DNA of 64,000 bases from Chryseobacterium sp. Bi04 (GCF_918698085.1 NZ_CAKKLP010000009.1:1-64000); one strand, 5' to 3'; counted from the first letter of the stretch, positions 1 through 9,314 are shown. Notes: generated by a model not told the origin, from the sequence alone. Numbers and translations are program-made.

Positions 1-564
1 ATTAAAAATAAGATCTCACTAATTACAACTATTCTAAATAGAAAACATCAAATAATCAATATAATTAAAGATCATTCAATAATAAGTCTAATAAAAAAGC
101 TGAATTATAAAAAATAAAAAAAGCAGCCATAAATTCCAACCATTATAAATTGAAAATTAAATCCGTAAATTTAATGCAAAATATCTTGATAATTATAAAT
201 TAATTTGAAGATATTTTTTTTAAAATGAAAAATAAAATTTAATTAAAAAATGTTTATTGGGATTACACGTAAATAGTGGCATTGACAAAATACTAAGCTT
301 ATTGTTAAAATGAACAAAAGAAGAAACACGAATATTAAATCCTCTGGCTTATGAAGTTCATTTTTATAAGGACTCTTTTTTTTGGCTCCATCTGATTAGG
401 TTATAAAAGCTAGTTCATCAAAATCGATTTCTAATCTATTCATTCTTGGCTCATTTAATAAAAATAGAATATTGCATCAAAGAGAGATTGTATTGATGTA
501 AGTTTATATTACCCAAACCTTTGCACCAGCTCCGTACTATCTTTTCATCTGCTGTTATTTTAAA
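1..564. other. AT-rich non-coding stretch
   Basis: No convincing coding sequence is seen on either strand. The stretch is very AT-rich, with stops in all frames and no signal-peptide-like or domain-like translation. It probably separates the glycosyltransferase unit from a gene to the left of the window. Confidence 0.5.
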
Positions 565-846
565 ATAAAAAAAGCCTCCAGAAGAGGCCTTAAAAAACAC
601 AAATGATGAAAAAAAAATTTTATATATTCAGAAATAAAATAATAATATTTAATCTTTATTCAAAATTATGCTGCTTTTTATTTTTATTTTATGACTGAGA
701 TCATAAAATAAATCTTTATTTTGTAATATTAAATCAAAACTAAAAACCTATAAAATAAGAAAAATATATCAACTATACTATGATCAAAGATATGTTTTTC
801 ATGAATATAGTTTTATAGTTTTACACATTAATTAACTCAAAAAAAC
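565..846 (+). repeat. Hairpin plus mini-ORF leader module, copy 1
   Basis: A GC-rich hairpin (arms near 572-579 and 584-592) is followed by the string TAAAAAACACAAATGATGAA and a 31-codon open frame (603-698, MMKKKFYIF...). A diverged second copy with the same order lies at 1808-2015. The shared part continues to an ATTAATTAA-like stretch just before the glycosyltransferase start. Plausible roles are a leader peptide with attenuator or a small RNA. That the two copies are related is visible; the function is inference. Confidence 0.45.
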
Positions 847-1677
847 GTGATAAAATTTTCTATACTTATAGCCAACTATAATAATGGAAAGTATTTTAGG
901 GACTGCTATAATTCATTAGTCAATCAAACTTATGAAAATTGGGAAGCCATCATTGTTGATGATGCCTCTACAGATAATTCAGTAGAAGTTATACAATCAA
1001 TTATCAAAGATGATCCCCGTTTCAAACTGTATCACAATACAGTAAATCAGGGCTGTGGATTCACCAAAAGAGAGTGCATGAAATATGCCGAGGGAGAGCT
1101 ATGTGCTTACCTTGACCCTGATGATGCTATCTATACGCAAGCATTGGAAAAAACAATCCAGGAATTTGCAAATAATAACGATCTTGTAGCTACCTACTCC
1201 CAGATGATGCTGTGTGATGCCAATCTTATCGCTGATAAGGTGTTTGCCAGTACCAAACGAGTCTATAATAACCGATATTTTTTCAATTGCCCTATTCAAT
1301 TCGCCCATTTTTTTACCTTTAAAAAAGAAACGTATTTAAAAACTTCAGGCATTAATCCAACATTGAGAAGTGCTGTTGACCAGGATCTATATCTGAAAAT
1401 TCTGGAATATGGTGATGTAAAGTACATCAAAGAACCTTTATACCTCTACCGGCTTCATTCTAATGGAATTTCACAGCATAGCAGTAAGAAGGGAGCAAAA
1501 GAATCTTTCGCTAAAGTGATTTATGATACCATGAAAAGAAGAGGAATCAAGAAGATCAATAACCAGAATGTTCCCGAAACCTATACCAATTCAGAAGAAA
1601 TATATCAACTCCTGGCTTATCAAACCAGTACTTTTCATCGTTTGCTTAACAAGATAAAGGTAACTCTACACTTATAA
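847..1677 (+). CDS. Family 2 glycosyltransferase
   Basis: Predicted to transfer a sugar from an activated nucleotide donor to a surface glycan such as LPS or capsule. The GT-A fold begins at once (ILIANYNNGKYF, about residues 6-17), followed by the nucleotide-binding DDASTDNS (about 38-45) and the DXD-like LDPDD (about 89-93); a DQDLYLKI segment near residue 178 fits the acceptor/base region. There is no signal peptide or membrane helix, so it probably acts at the inner face of the membrane. The start is GTG; no ATG in frame would keep the first beta strand. A strong terminator follows. Acceptor and donor cannot be read from the sequence. Confidence 0.85.
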   Translation: MIKFSILIANYNNGKYFRDCYNSLVNQTYENWEAIIVDDASTDNSVEVIQSIIKDDPRFKLYHNTVNQGCGFTKRECMKYAEGELCAYLDPDDAIYTQALEKTIQEFANNNDLVATYSQMMLCDANLIADKVFASTKRVYNNRYFFNCPIQFAHFFTFKKETYLKTSGINPTLRSAVDQDLYLKILEYGDVKYIKEPLYLYRLHSNGISQHSSKKGAKESFAKVIYDTMKRRGIKKINNQNVPETYTNSEEIYQLLAYQTSTFHRLLNKIKVTLHL

Positions 1678-1681
1678 TAAG

Positions 1682-1708
1682 AACTCCTCATTTGAGGAGT
1701 TTTTTTTA
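1682..1708 (+). terminator. Intrinsic terminator after the glycosyltransferase
   Basis: AACTCCTCA and TGAGGAGTT form a 9-bp stem with a very short loop, followed by a run of T. It starts a few bases after the glycosyltransferase stop. Confidence 0.85.
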
Positions 1709-1807
1709 TGGAATAAAATAATTACTTATTGTATCTAAAACTCCTGTACCTCCCTTAATTTAAAGGTAGACATTCATTAAAAGAATAATTTCTCCATTAT
1801 TATACAT

Positions 1808-2015
1808 AGAAAAGACCTCCAATCAGGAGGCCTAAAAAACACAAATGATGAAAAAAATCTATTCAGAAAAATCCAAACAGAATATCGTAAAATGTTTACT
1901 ATTTATACTATAATTACCTTTATGATTGATTTTATCATGAATGAAATTATAAGTATAAATTAAGTAACCAATGCAATTAACTTAATAATTAATTAAAAAT
2001 ACTTCTTTTAGAGGT
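1808..2015 (+). repeat. Hairpin plus mini-ORF leader module, copy 2
   Basis: Second, diverged copy of the module at 565-846. The hairpin (ACCTCC...GGAGG) has a different sequence but the same place, followed by the same AAAAAACACAAATGATGAA string and a 22-codon frame (1845-1913, MMKKIYSEK...). Similarity fades in an ATTAATTAA-like stretch near 1995. Here no forward gene follows: the next gene lies on the opposite strand, as if a downstream glycosyltransferase had been lost or never present. Confidence 0.4.
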
Positions 2016-2050
2016 TGGTAAATTTACTAAATATTTTGTTTTATGCAATA

Positions 2051-2497
2051 TTATTCTTCCCAAGTTATTGGAATATATACTGTAATATATCCATCAGCAT
2101 CTACCTGAGCATCTGAAACAGTCACTACAACCGATCCATAGCCAGTCCAGCCACCCTGTCCCTGCATTGCAGAAAACGTATAAGTTCCTGCGGGAATTCC
2201 TTCATAATACTGAGGTAAAGTCTGAAAGCCTCCGCTATAATACGTGTCATACACATCACCCGTAGTCATATTTTCAGCAAGAAAACTACCGACATCATGA
2301 CTTCCGGAAAGAATTTTTGTTCCATTTTTAGAAAGCAAACCATATCGTATCTTATAAGTCTGTTCTTTTGTTTCATTCTTTGATACCTCTGGACGAGCTT
2401 GCGACTGTGTCTTCATAACATTATCAGTAGAAGACCATGAAACAGCAGTACCTAGCAGTCCGATGAAAGCCAGCGCTGTAAATGTTGTTTTTTTCAT
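2051..2497 (-). CDS. Small secreted protein of unknown function
   Basis: 148 residues with a clear signal peptide (MKKTTFTALAFIGLLGTAVS). The mature part is rich in Thr, Gly and Tyr and has alternating strand-like segments (GGFQTLPQYYEGIPAGTYTF, then VVVTVSDA and ITVYIPI), compatible with a small beta-sandwich. I do not recognise the family. No T9SS tail or lipobox is present, so a periplasmic or Sec-exported protein is the simplest reading. It stands alone, with non-coding DNA on both sides. Confidence 0.6.
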   Translation of the reverse strand: MKKTTFTALAFIGLLGTAVSWSSTDNVMKTQSQARPEVSKNETKEQTYKIRYGLLSKNGTKILSGSHDVGSFLAENMTTGDVYDTYYSGGFQTLPQYYEGIPAGTYTFSAMQGQGGWTGYGSVVVTVSDAQVDADGYITVYIPITWEE

Positions 2498-2802
2498 ATT
2501 GAAAGTAATTTAGTTCTTCAAAATTAATCATCTCAGATTAATTTAAAGAAAACTATTAATTAATTAAAACTTACAATTAGCTCCTTACAAAAAAAAACAT
2601 TACCAACACTCAAAAAACCTTTTAAACAAAGAGCAAAAACTATACTGAACACACACCTAACGTACAATATTTATGATATTTTACACAATAGCTTCTGCCT
2701 TATTTGATAATTTTAACATCCTTTAACAGAAATTTGGCTTCATAATTGGAAATAGAAATAAAACTAAAGTTGTTTAGACTCTAGCTTATTAAAATTTGAA
2801 TT
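2498..2802. other. Divergent intergenic region
   Basis: 305 bp between the divergent secreted-protein and lipoprotein genes. It must hold both promoters. No clear TTG-N19-TAnnTTTG pair, hairpin or small gene was found. Confidence 0.4.
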
Positions 2803-3369
2803 ATGAAAAAGGTAATATTAGCAGGTTTTTTATCCGTTTTTTTAATGACGGCCTGCAAAAAAGATGATAGCATCGCTGAAAAATCTCTGGAAGCACAAAA
2901 ACTTGAGTTTCAGGCCAAACAGCTTGAAATAGAAAAACAGAAGCTAGCCATTGAAAAGGAAAAGCTGGTTTACGAAGCTCAGAAAAAATCTGACAGCATT
3001 TCAGAACGCAAAAAAGCAAGAGCTGAAAATAATTCAAAGCCACAGGTTATAAGAGAAACCAGAACAGTCTACAGAGATAGAAACTCTGGTTCTAACTCCA
3101 ATTCTAATTCCAGTTCCGAAGGAAGCAATGGAGATTATGCAGATAACGGAAGCAGTTCTTCACAAGGTACAACTAAGAAAAAAGGAATGAGTAAAGCCGC
3201 TAAAGGAACCATCATTGGTACTGTAGGTGGAGCCGCTGCAGGAGCTATTATTTCTAAAAACAACAGAGGTCTTGGAGCTGTAATTGGTGGTGTAGTAGGT
3301 GGAGCTACCGGATATGCCATAGGGAGATCAGGAGACAGAAAAGACGGAAGAGTACAGCCACGCAGGTAA
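2803..3369 (+). CDS. Glycine-zipper lipoprotein with coiled coil
   Basis: 188 residues. A lipoprotein signal (MKKVILAGFLSVFLMTAC) places the lipid anchor at Cys18. Residues about 25-70 form a highly charged Lys/Glu/Gln coiled coil, followed by a Ser/Asn-rich linker (about 92-125). The C-terminus is a glycine-zipper pair of hydrophobic helices (GTIIGTVGGAAAGAII, then GAVIGGVVGGATGYAIG), as in YMGG-like and Rickettsia 17-kDa-type surface proteins. Such domains associate with or insert into the envelope; a precise role is unknown. A terminator follows directly. Confidence 0.75.
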   Translation: MKKVILAGFLSVFLMTACKKDDSIAEKSLEAQKLEFQAKQLEIEKQKLAIEKEKLVYEAQKKSDSISERKKARAENNSKPQVIRETRTVYRDRNSGSNSNSNSSSEGSNGDYADNGSSSSQGTTKKKGMSKAAKGTIIGTVGGAAAGAIISKNNRGLGAVIGGVVGGATGYAIGRSGDRKDGRVQPRR

Positions 3370-3391
3370 TATTTTTTAACAATACAATATA

Positions 3392-3422
3392 AAGATTGCT
3401 TATTTTTAAGCAATCTTTTTTT
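3392..3422 (+). terminator. Intrinsic terminator after the lipoprotein
   Basis: An 11-bp perfect stem (AAGATTGCTTA / TAAGCAATCTT) with a four-T loop is followed by a T-run. The T-run reaches the ATG of the next gene. This argues against the longer TTG start at 3396 for that gene, because that start would lie inside the hairpin. Confidence 0.85.
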
Positions 3423-5057
3423 ATGATACTGATTCTTTTTTCTGCTATTTTTATCATTCCGGTTCTGATTGGTGCAGGTAAAATCATGGACCTTTTCTGG
3501 GGCTCTCTCTTTCCTGGTATTGCCGCAAAAGCTTTAGCAGGAATTTTAGGAATAAGTATAGTATGGACTCTCCTTTCCTTTTTTATCCCCTTAAATATTT
3601 ATGTAGAAATAGGTACCCTCTCATTGGGATTCCTTTTCTTTTTTAGAAATAAATTATACCTGGAATTATATCATTTCTCAGGAAAGGATATTTTTTTAAT
3701 GATTACAATATCATTTATTATAATATTAGCCGGTACATTTTCGCCTTATATATTAGATCATTTCGGATACTATGTTCCAACCATACAATGGCTTACTGAA
3801 TATGGATTGATAAAAGGAATTTCCAATCTGGATTTTACATTGGGCCAAATGTCTGTATGGCATATTTTTCAGGCTGGTTTTTCAAATTTCTCAGATCCTT
3901 TTTTAAGAATCAATACGATCTTGTTGATTATTTATACCATTTATATTATGGAAAGAAAAGCATGGATACATCTGTGTTTTCTCCCTGTTTTATTATTGTT
4001 TTCACAATCTCCAAGCCCTGACCTCCCTGTTATTGCACTTTCTTTAATTATTTTGAATGAAATAATAGCTGGAAACAGAAACACAACCTTACTTTTTGCA
4101 TTTTCCATTTTTATTTTTGCCATAAAGCCTACCATGATCTGGCTGCCCTTATTGACATTCCTCCGTACTGTTTTTATTTTTAAATCAGATTTTAAAAAAC
4201 TGCTTTTTGGAATTTTTATTCTCCTTTTATTTTTCGCAAAAAATATCTGGACATTCGGTTACCCCGTATTTCCCGTTGCCTTAGGTGATTTGGGAGTATC
4301 CTGGAAACCTAATCCTGAAATCTTAAAAACTTCTTCACAATATGCTGTTCAAAAAACATATGATATGCAGTATTCTTATGAAGAAATTCAGAGATTCTCA
4401 ACCTTTGATTACATCAGAAACTGGTTTTTCCTGGACGGAATAAAATCCATAATCAACATCCTGTTTATGGTAAGCCTGATTACTTTTTCAGCATTTGCCT
4501 GGATCAAAAAAAGAAAGCTGGTCACTTTAATTTGTATTTCATTACTCATAAAAAGTATACTTGTACTTGCTTTTTCCGCTCAGTACCGTTTTTTCATTGA
4601 TGTATTCTTTGTGATATTTTTCATATTTTTTTATGACTATTTTGACAAACGGAAATCAGTCACCGTTTTCTCAACATTAAGTATATTATTTATTTTTATT
4701 TTGTCCTTTCCAAACTTCATTCAGGAACATCTTCCAAGTTTTAGACCCGGAAATTTTATCGCCGGATTTGAAAAAAAACAATTTTACAGACCATCAACCT
4801 ATGAATATCATCAATACAATACCTATGAGGTGGGCAATTTAAAATTCAATGTTTCGAAAAATTATCCTTTTAATTTTGACACTCCCCTTCCCGCCATATC
4901 AACAAGTTTTATTTTTGATGACGGTAAAGCAGGAATATTTCCCCAGCTTTCCGACAAAAACGACATCAGGAAAGGCTTTATCTGGAAAAAAATGATTTCA
5001 AAAGAGAAAATAGAAGCCGAAGATGTTATTAATACTATCAAAAACACTGATAAATAG
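3423..5057 (+). CDS. Polytopic inner-membrane protein, unknown
   Basis: About 544 residues with a dozen or so hydrophobic segments spread over the first 430 residues and a soluble C-terminal tail of about 110 residues. The pattern resembles the GT-C-like or O-antigen-polymerase-like membrane proteins often found near surface-glycan genes, but no diagnostic motif was seen, so the function is left open. I chose the ATG at 3423 over the in-frame TTG at 3396, which falls within the preceding terminator. Next comes chorismate synthase, about 50 bp away with its own promoter-like box. Confidence 0.65.
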   Translation: MILILFSAIFIIPVLIGAGKIMDLFWGSLFPGIAAKALAGILGISIVWTLLSFFIPLNIYVEIGTLSLGFLFFFRNKLYLELYHFSGKDIFLMITISFIIILAGTFSPYILDHFGYYVPTIQWLTEYGLIKGISNLDFTLGQMSVWHIFQAGFSNFSDPFLRINTILLIIYTIYIMERKAWIHLCFLPVLLLFSQSPSPDLPVIALSLIILNEIIAGNRNTTLLFAFSIFIFAIKPTMIWLPLLTFLRTVFIFKSDFKKLLFGIFILLLFFAKNIWTFGYPVFPVALGDLGVSWKPNPEILKTSSQYAVQKTYDMQYSYEEIQRFSTFDYIRNWFFLDGIKSIINILFMVSLITFSAFAWIKKRKLVTLICISLLIKSILVLAFSAQYRFFIDVFFVIFFIFFYDYFDKRKSVTVFSTLSILFIFILSFPNFIQEHLPSFRPGNFIAGFEKKQFYRPSTYEYHQYNTYEVGNLKFNVSKNYPFNFDTPLPAISTSFIFDDGKAGIFPQLSDKNDIRKGFIWKKMISKEKIEAEDVINTIKNTDK

Positions 5058-5095
5058 AACAAATACTGAAACTTTATTATCTGGAGAAAAAAAGG

Positions 5096-5103
5096 TAATT
5101 TTG
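5096..5103 (+). promoter_or_regulatory. Promoter -7 box before aroC
   Basis: TAATTTTG matches the Bacteroidetes -7 consensus TAnnTTTG and ends 4 bp before the aroC ATG. That would give an almost leaderless transcript. No clear TTG -33 element is seen at 19 bp. Confidence 0.45.
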
Positions 5104-5107
5104 TACT

Positions 5108-6178
5108 ATGTTCAATACATTAGGTAATCTTCTTAGTCTTACAACATTTGGAGAAAGTCACGGAGTGGCTTATGGCGGTATCATCAATAATTTTCCAGCA
5201 GGTTTAACGGTAGATCTCGAAAAAGTTCAGTATGAGCTGAACCGGAGAAAACCGGGGCAGTCTGCTATCGTTACCCAAAGAAAAGAAAGTGACACCGTAA
5301 AGTTTCTTTCAGGAATTTTTGACGGAAAAACAACAGGTACCCCAATCGGTTTTATCATTGAAAACGAAAATCAGAAATCAAAAGATTATGACCATATTGC
5401 GGGTGCATATCGTCCGAGTCATGCAGATTTCACTTATGACCAGAAATTTGGGTTTAGGGACTATCGTGGGGGTGGGAAATCTTCAGCAAGAGAAACCATG
5501 AACTGGGTAGTTGCAGGTGCATTTGCCAAACAGCTTCTACCGAAACTTGAAATAAATGCTTACGTTTCTTCCGTAGGAGATATCTTCTGTGAAAAGCCAT
5601 ATCAGGCATTGGATTTTTCTAAAACTGAAAGCAATGATGTACGTTGTCCGGATGCGGAAACTGCTGAAAAAATGATTTCAAAAATTAAAGAAATCAAAAA
5701 AGAAGGCAATACCATCGGTGGAACCATTACCTGCGTTATTAAAAATGTTCCTGTAGGAATTGGTGAACCTATATTTTCAAAACTTCAGGCAGAACTGGCA
5801 AAAGCAATGCTGAATATTAATGCATGTAAAGGTTTTGAATATGGCAGTGGATTCTGTGGTGCAAAAATGACCGGAAAGGAGCATAATGATGCCTTCAATA
5901 CAGATTTCACCACAAAATCTAATCTTTCAGGAGGTATTCAGGGAGGAATTTCCAATGGAATGGATATTTATTTCCGTGTAGCATTCAAACCTGTAGCTAC
6001 TATTTTAAGGCCTCAGGACAGTATAGATAAAGAAGGAAACCCTGTTATTGTAGAAGGAAAAGGGCGTCATGATCCATGTGTGGTTCCAAGAGCAGTTCCT
6101 GTAGTAGAAGCTCTGGCTGCATTTGTATTGGCTGATCTGTTTTTGATCAACAAAACAAGAAATATCAATAATTTTTAA
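5108..6178 (+). CDS. aroC: Chorismate synthase
   Basis: Converts 5-enolpyruvylshikimate-3-phosphate to chorismate with reduced FMN, the last common step to aromatic amino acids, folate and menaquinone. All hallmark segments are present: [13 protein letters not shown] at the N-terminus, RRKPGQS near residue 47, [20 protein letters not shown] near 120, [10 protein letters not shown] near 275 and the C-terminal [17 protein letters not shown]. The 356-residue length is normal for the family. No other aromatic pathway gene is adjacent. The enzyme is cytosolic. Confidence 0.97.
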   Translation: MFNTLGNLLSLTTFGESHGVAYGGIINNFPAGLTVDLEKVQYELNRRKPGQSAIVTQRKESDTVKFLSGIFDGKTTGTPIGFIIENENQKSKDYDHIAGAYRPSHADFTYDQKFGFRDYRGGGKSSARETMNWVVAGAFAKQLLPKLEINAYVSSVGDIFCEKPYQALDFSKTESNDVRCPDAETAEKMISKIKEIKKEGNTIGGTITCVIKNVPVGIGEPIFSKLQAELAKAMLNINACKGFEYGSGFCGAKMTGKEHNDAFNTDFTTKSNLSGGIQGGISNGMDIYFRVAFKPVATILRPQDSIDKEGNPVIVEGKGRHDPCVVPRAVPVVEALAAFVLADLFLINKTRNINNF

Positions 6179-6194
6179 ATATAATTTTTTGGTA

Positions 6195-6758
6195 ATGAAA
6201 AATTACTGGGATAAAGGAATTTCATTTGAAGAATACCTTCAAATTGCAAAACAAAGATTAGAAAATCCAGCTAACCAACAGGAAGCGGACTACAAACAAT
6301 ATTACGAACTGGGACTTCAGAGAATGGACAGAACACTCAAGAAGTATGTTCCGGATGAAGAGCAATTGAAGGAATTAGCGGCTAAAAAATTTGACGGAAA
6401 GATTTTAATTATTTCTGAAGCTTGGTGTGGGGATGCAAGCGCTACCGTACCCGCCCTTTTCAAGTTCTTTGAAGACCATAATGAAGTCAAAGTTTTCCTG
6501 AGAGACAGTGATAAAAGTCTGATCAATCAGTTTTTAACCAATGGAACAGAGTCTATTCCTAAAGTAATTATCCTGGATAAAGATTTTAATGTGAAAAATT
6601 CATGGGGCCCACGTCCGAAATATGGATATGAGCTGCTTATGAAACATAAAGCTGATCCTGAAGGATATCCAAAAGACAGTTTTTACAATGACCTGCAGAT
6701 TTATTATGCAAGAAACAGAGGTAAAGATTCTGTTCAGGAAATTTTAGATTTATTATAA
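6195..6758 (+). CDS. Thioredoxin-fold protein with single-Cys WCGDA site
   Basis: 187 residues, cytosolic. A thioredoxin-like fold is indicated by the strand ILIISEAWCGDA (about 74-85), a following helix (VPALFKFFEDH) and the cis-Pro strand SIPKVIILD (about 120). The active site reads WCGDA, so the second Cys of the usual CXXC is absent; it cannot form the standard intramolecular disulfide. This is the usual state in this flavobacterial family as I recall it. The ATG at 6195 is preferred to the TTG two codons upstream. It probably shares a transcript with aroC (16 bp apart) and the next gene. Confidence 0.75.
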   Translation: MKNYWDKGISFEEYLQIAKQRLENPANQQEADYKQYYELGLQRMDRTLKKYVPDEEQLKELAAKKFDGKILIISEAWCGDASATVPALFKFFEDHNEVKVFLRDSDKSLINQFLTNGTESIPKVIILDKDFNVKNSWGPRPKYGYELLMKHKADPEGYPKDSFYNDLQIYYARNRGKDSVQEILDLL

Positions 6759-6796
6759 AAATACGTCTGATACTTATTAACAGTAAAAAACAGTAA

Positions 6797-7336
6797 ATGA
6801 AAAAGAACATTATTTATATTGTACTCATCGTCATTATTGCCATCATTGCTTTTGTGCCGGGAATAAGAAATTTCATGAAAGATCAGTTCTTTCCTATTGC
6901 TACTATTGAAAATGCTGTACATATAAGTGAGGAAGATTATGATATCGACCTTAAAGGGATCAACGCTCCAAGCACCAATCTTAAAAACTTTAAAAATAAA
7001 GCTGTTTTTCTGAACTTCTGGGGAACATGGTGTCCACCGTGCAGAAAAGAATGGCCTACTATTCAGAAATTATATGATTCCAGAAAAGACAATGTTGATT
7101 TCGTCCTTATTGCCATGAATGATAAGGAAGAGGATGTAAGAAAATTTTTGAAAGAAAATAATTATACTGTTCCGGTGTATATTGCTCAAAGTCCTATTTC
7201 TGAAAAAATTCTTCCAAAAGTATTCCCTACTACTTTCCTTTTAGATAAAACAGGGAGGATTATTATAAAAGAGGATGCTTACAGAGATTGGAATACAGAG
7301 ACTGTGCATCAGTTCATTGACAATATTATTAAATAA
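6797..7336 (+). CDS. TlpA-like membrane-anchored thiol-disulfide protein
   Basis: 179 residues. A single N-terminal membrane helix (residues about 4-22) anchors a periplasmic thioredoxin domain with the classic FWGTWCPPCRKEW active site (about 74-86) and the cis-Pro strand VFPTTFLLD. Proteins of this type (TlpA/ResA) reduce disulfides during cytochrome c maturation or other periplasmic thiol chemistry; which one cannot be told here. It follows the single-Cys thioredoxin-fold gene by 38 bp, so the two may be co-transcribed. Confidence 0.85.
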   Translation: MKKNIIYIVLIVIIAIIAFVPGIRNFMKDQFFPIATIENAVHISEEDYDIDLKGINAPSTNLKNFKNKAVFLNFWGTWCPPCRKEWPTIQKLYDSRKDNVDFVLIAMNDKEEDVRKFLKENNYTVPVYIAQSPISEKILPKVFPTTFLLDKTGRIIIKEDAYRDWNTETVHQFIDNIIK

Positions 7337-7422
7337 TTACTTTTAACTAAATTTTATAATTTGTTGGTATAAGATTTGCGAAATTAACAGCGTTGAAAAA
7401 CTTATTTAAAACCAAACACAAA

Positions 7423-7764
7423 ATGAAATATTCAAAGTTAAACATTGCTAAAGAAGCTATCAATCACAAAGGTTTTGTGAGAAAGATTCCCGACATATTC
7501 AGAATGGTAAAAATGTGGAGAAAAGGAGCATATCCAATGAAATCCATAGATATCATTCTTCCTCTACTGGGAATTTTATATATCATCTCCCCTATCGATC
7601 TTCTTCCTGAGTTTGCCATACCGGTACTTGGAGTAATGGATGACCTGGCAGTATTATCGTTAACGATACCCAAGCTCATCAAAGAAGTTGATAAGTTTTT
7701 ACTTTGGGAAGCCGAGCAAAAATACAGCGGGGCCAAAGTTATTGATGCTGAAATTATAAAATAA
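7423..7764 (+). CDS. DUF1232 (YkvA-like) membrane protein
   Basis: 113 residues from the ATG at 7423; a TTG ten codons upstream is possible but less likely. The central hydrophobic segment with the family signature SPIDLLPEF (about residues 57-65) followed by GVMDDLAVL is diagnostic of DUF1232. Function is unknown for the family; the protein probably sits in the inner membrane. A terminator follows closely. Confidence 0.8.
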   Translation: MKYSKLNIAKEAINHKGFVRKIPDIFRMVKMWRKGAYPMKSIDIILPLLGILYIISPIDLLPEFAIPVLGVMDDLAVLSLTIPKLIKEVDKFLLWEAEQKYSGAKVIDAEIIK

Positions 7765-7782
7765 TAATTTATTATAGTCTTT

Positions 7783-7809
7783 AAAACCATCCTTCAGGGT
7801 GGTTTTTTA
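7783..7809 (+). terminator. Intrinsic terminator after the DUF1232 gene
   Basis: AAAACCATCC and GGGTGGTTTT pair across a short loop, followed by T residues. Confidence 0.8.
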
Positions 7810-7852
7810 TTTACAAATAGGTGATAAATTTTTAAGCCTTATTTCAAATCCT

Positions 7853-7860
7853 TAAATTTG
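7853..7860 (+). promoter_or_regulatory. Promoter -7 box before the UMP synthase gene
   Basis: TAAATTTG, a perfect match to the Bacteroidetes -7 consensus, lies 19 bp before the ATG, after the upstream terminator. The -33 position reads TTT rather than TTG. Confidence 0.55.
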
Positions 7861-7879
7861 CAATATCTAATAAAAAATA

Positions 7880-9259
7880 ATGGAAAGTAAAAAAGAATTC
7901 TTCTTAGAGTGTTACAAGCTAGGGATCATCAAATTTGGAAGGTTTACCTTAAAAAGTGGTATTGAAAGTCCATTTTATGTAGACTTAAGACCTTTAGCTT
8001 CAGATCCGAAAATTTTAAAAAATCTGGCCAATTATTTATTGGAAATGCTTCCATTAGATAATTTTGATCTTATCTGCGGAGTTCCTTATGCTGCACTTCC
8101 GATGGCTACTGCAATGTCTTTGGAAAGTTACATTCCATTAATTATTAAAAGAAAAGAAGCTAAAAGCTACGGTACTAAAAAGCTGATTGAAGGTATTTAT
8201 CAGAAAGGCCAAAACTGTCTTTTAGTGGAAGATGTTATCACTTCAGGAAAATCTTTATTGGAAACGATTCCTGAAATAGAGCAGGAAGATCTGAAAGTTT
8301 CAGATATTGTTGTGGTTTTAGATAGAGAACAGGGAGGAAAGCAGCTTTTGGAAAGCAAAGGTTACAGAGTTCATACTCTTTTCAACATTTCAGAGGTATG
8401 TGTTATTCTTCAGGAAACAGGAGAATTATCTGATGAAGAAGTAAAAAGAATTCAGGACTTTCTACAGGGTAATCATATCCAGTTTGAAGAAGAAATCAGA
8501 GCCTCTTATGAGCAAAAACTGAACAGTGCCCAACATTCTGTTTCAAAGAAATTATTAGAAACCGCTTTGTCAAAGAAATCTAACCTTATTGCTTCCGCAG
8601 ATGTTACTACAACACAGGAACTGTTGGATTTAGCTGAAAAAGTAGGCCCCCATATCATTGCTTTGAAAACACATATCGATATCATCTCAGATTTTGACTA
8701 TGAAAAAACAATTCGCCCACTAAAAACTATTGCTGAAAAACATCAGTTTTTATTAATGGAAGACAGAAAGTTTGCAGATATTGGAAATACCCAGGAGCTT
8801 CAGTTCACCAGTGGAGTTTTCAAAATTACAGATTGGGCAGATTTTGTAACCTCACAGGTTATCGGTGGATTTGAATCATTGGATTGCTTTAAAAATGTAG
8901 GAGTGGTAGCCATTGTAGGGATGTCTTCTAAAGGAGCCTTAACTACTGCCAGCTATCGTGAAGATGCTTTAAAAGTAGCTTTATCCCATCCTAATGTAAT
9001 CGGTGGTGTATCCCAGAATAAAATTCCTGAAGACCTTTTATTGTTTACCCCTGGAGTGAATTTAGCTGATTCAGGCGATGGTAAAGGCCAGCAGTACAAT
9101 ACTCCCGAACACGTTTTTAAAACCTTACATACAGATTTCATCATCGTAGGAAGAGGAATTTATAAATCAGACAATCCGGAAGCTTCAGCGCTAACTTATA
9201 AAACTGAGGGTTGGAATGCCTATATTAATTCTTTGGAAAAAAAGGCAACTCAGGGTTAA
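7880..9259 (+). CDS. pyrEF: UMP synthase: OPRT-OMP decarboxylase fusion
   Basis: A 459-residue fusion for the last two steps of pyrimidine synthesis, orotate to OMP to UMP. The N-terminal phosphoribosyltransferase domain (about 1-200) has the PRPP loop LLVEDVITSGKS (114-125). The C-terminal decarboxylase (about 220-455) has LKTHIDI, the catalytic EDRKFADIGNT (D295, K297, D300), PGVNLADSGDGKGQQYNTP and VGRGIYKS. Domain order and these motifs resemble eukaryotic UMPS rather than the usual separate bacterial pyrE and pyrF. The enzyme is cytosolic. The next gene starts about 55 bp downstream. The symbol pyrEF is descriptive. Confidence 0.93.
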   Translation: MESKKEFFLECYKLGIIKFGRFTLKSGIESPFYVDLRPLASDPKILKNLANYLLEMLPLDNFDLICGVPYAALPMATAMSLESYIPLIIKRKEAKSYGTKKLIEGIYQKGQNCLLVEDVITSGKSLLETIPEIEQEDLKVSDIVVVLDREQGGKQLLESKGYRVHTLFNISEVCVILQETGELSDEEVKRIQDFLQGNHIQFEEEIRASYEQKLNSAQHSVSKKLLETALSKKSNLIASADVTTTQELLDLAEKVGPHIIALKTHIDIISDFDYEKTIRPLKTIAEKHQFLLMEDRKFADIGNTQELQFTSGVFKITDWADFVTSQVIGGFESLDCFKNVGVVAIVGMSSKGALTTASYREDALKVALSHPNVIGGVSQNKIPEDLLLFTPGVNLADSGDGKGQQYNTPEHVFKTLHTDFIIVGRGIYKSDNPEASALTYKTEGWNAYINSLEKKATQG

Positions 9260-9314
9260 AAATCCTATAAAGTATTTACAAAATAAGTTATATTTGGTAC
9301 TTTATCACTTATAT

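Noticed and set aside
3396..3422. Longer TTG start for the membrane protein
   Set aside because: It lies inside the hairpin and T-run of the upstream terminator; the ATG at 3423 is free of it.
9216..9314. Upstream start of the M1-like protein overlapping the UMP synthase
   Set aside because: It would bury the clean signal peptide that begins at TTG 9315 and overlap the previous gene by 44 bp.
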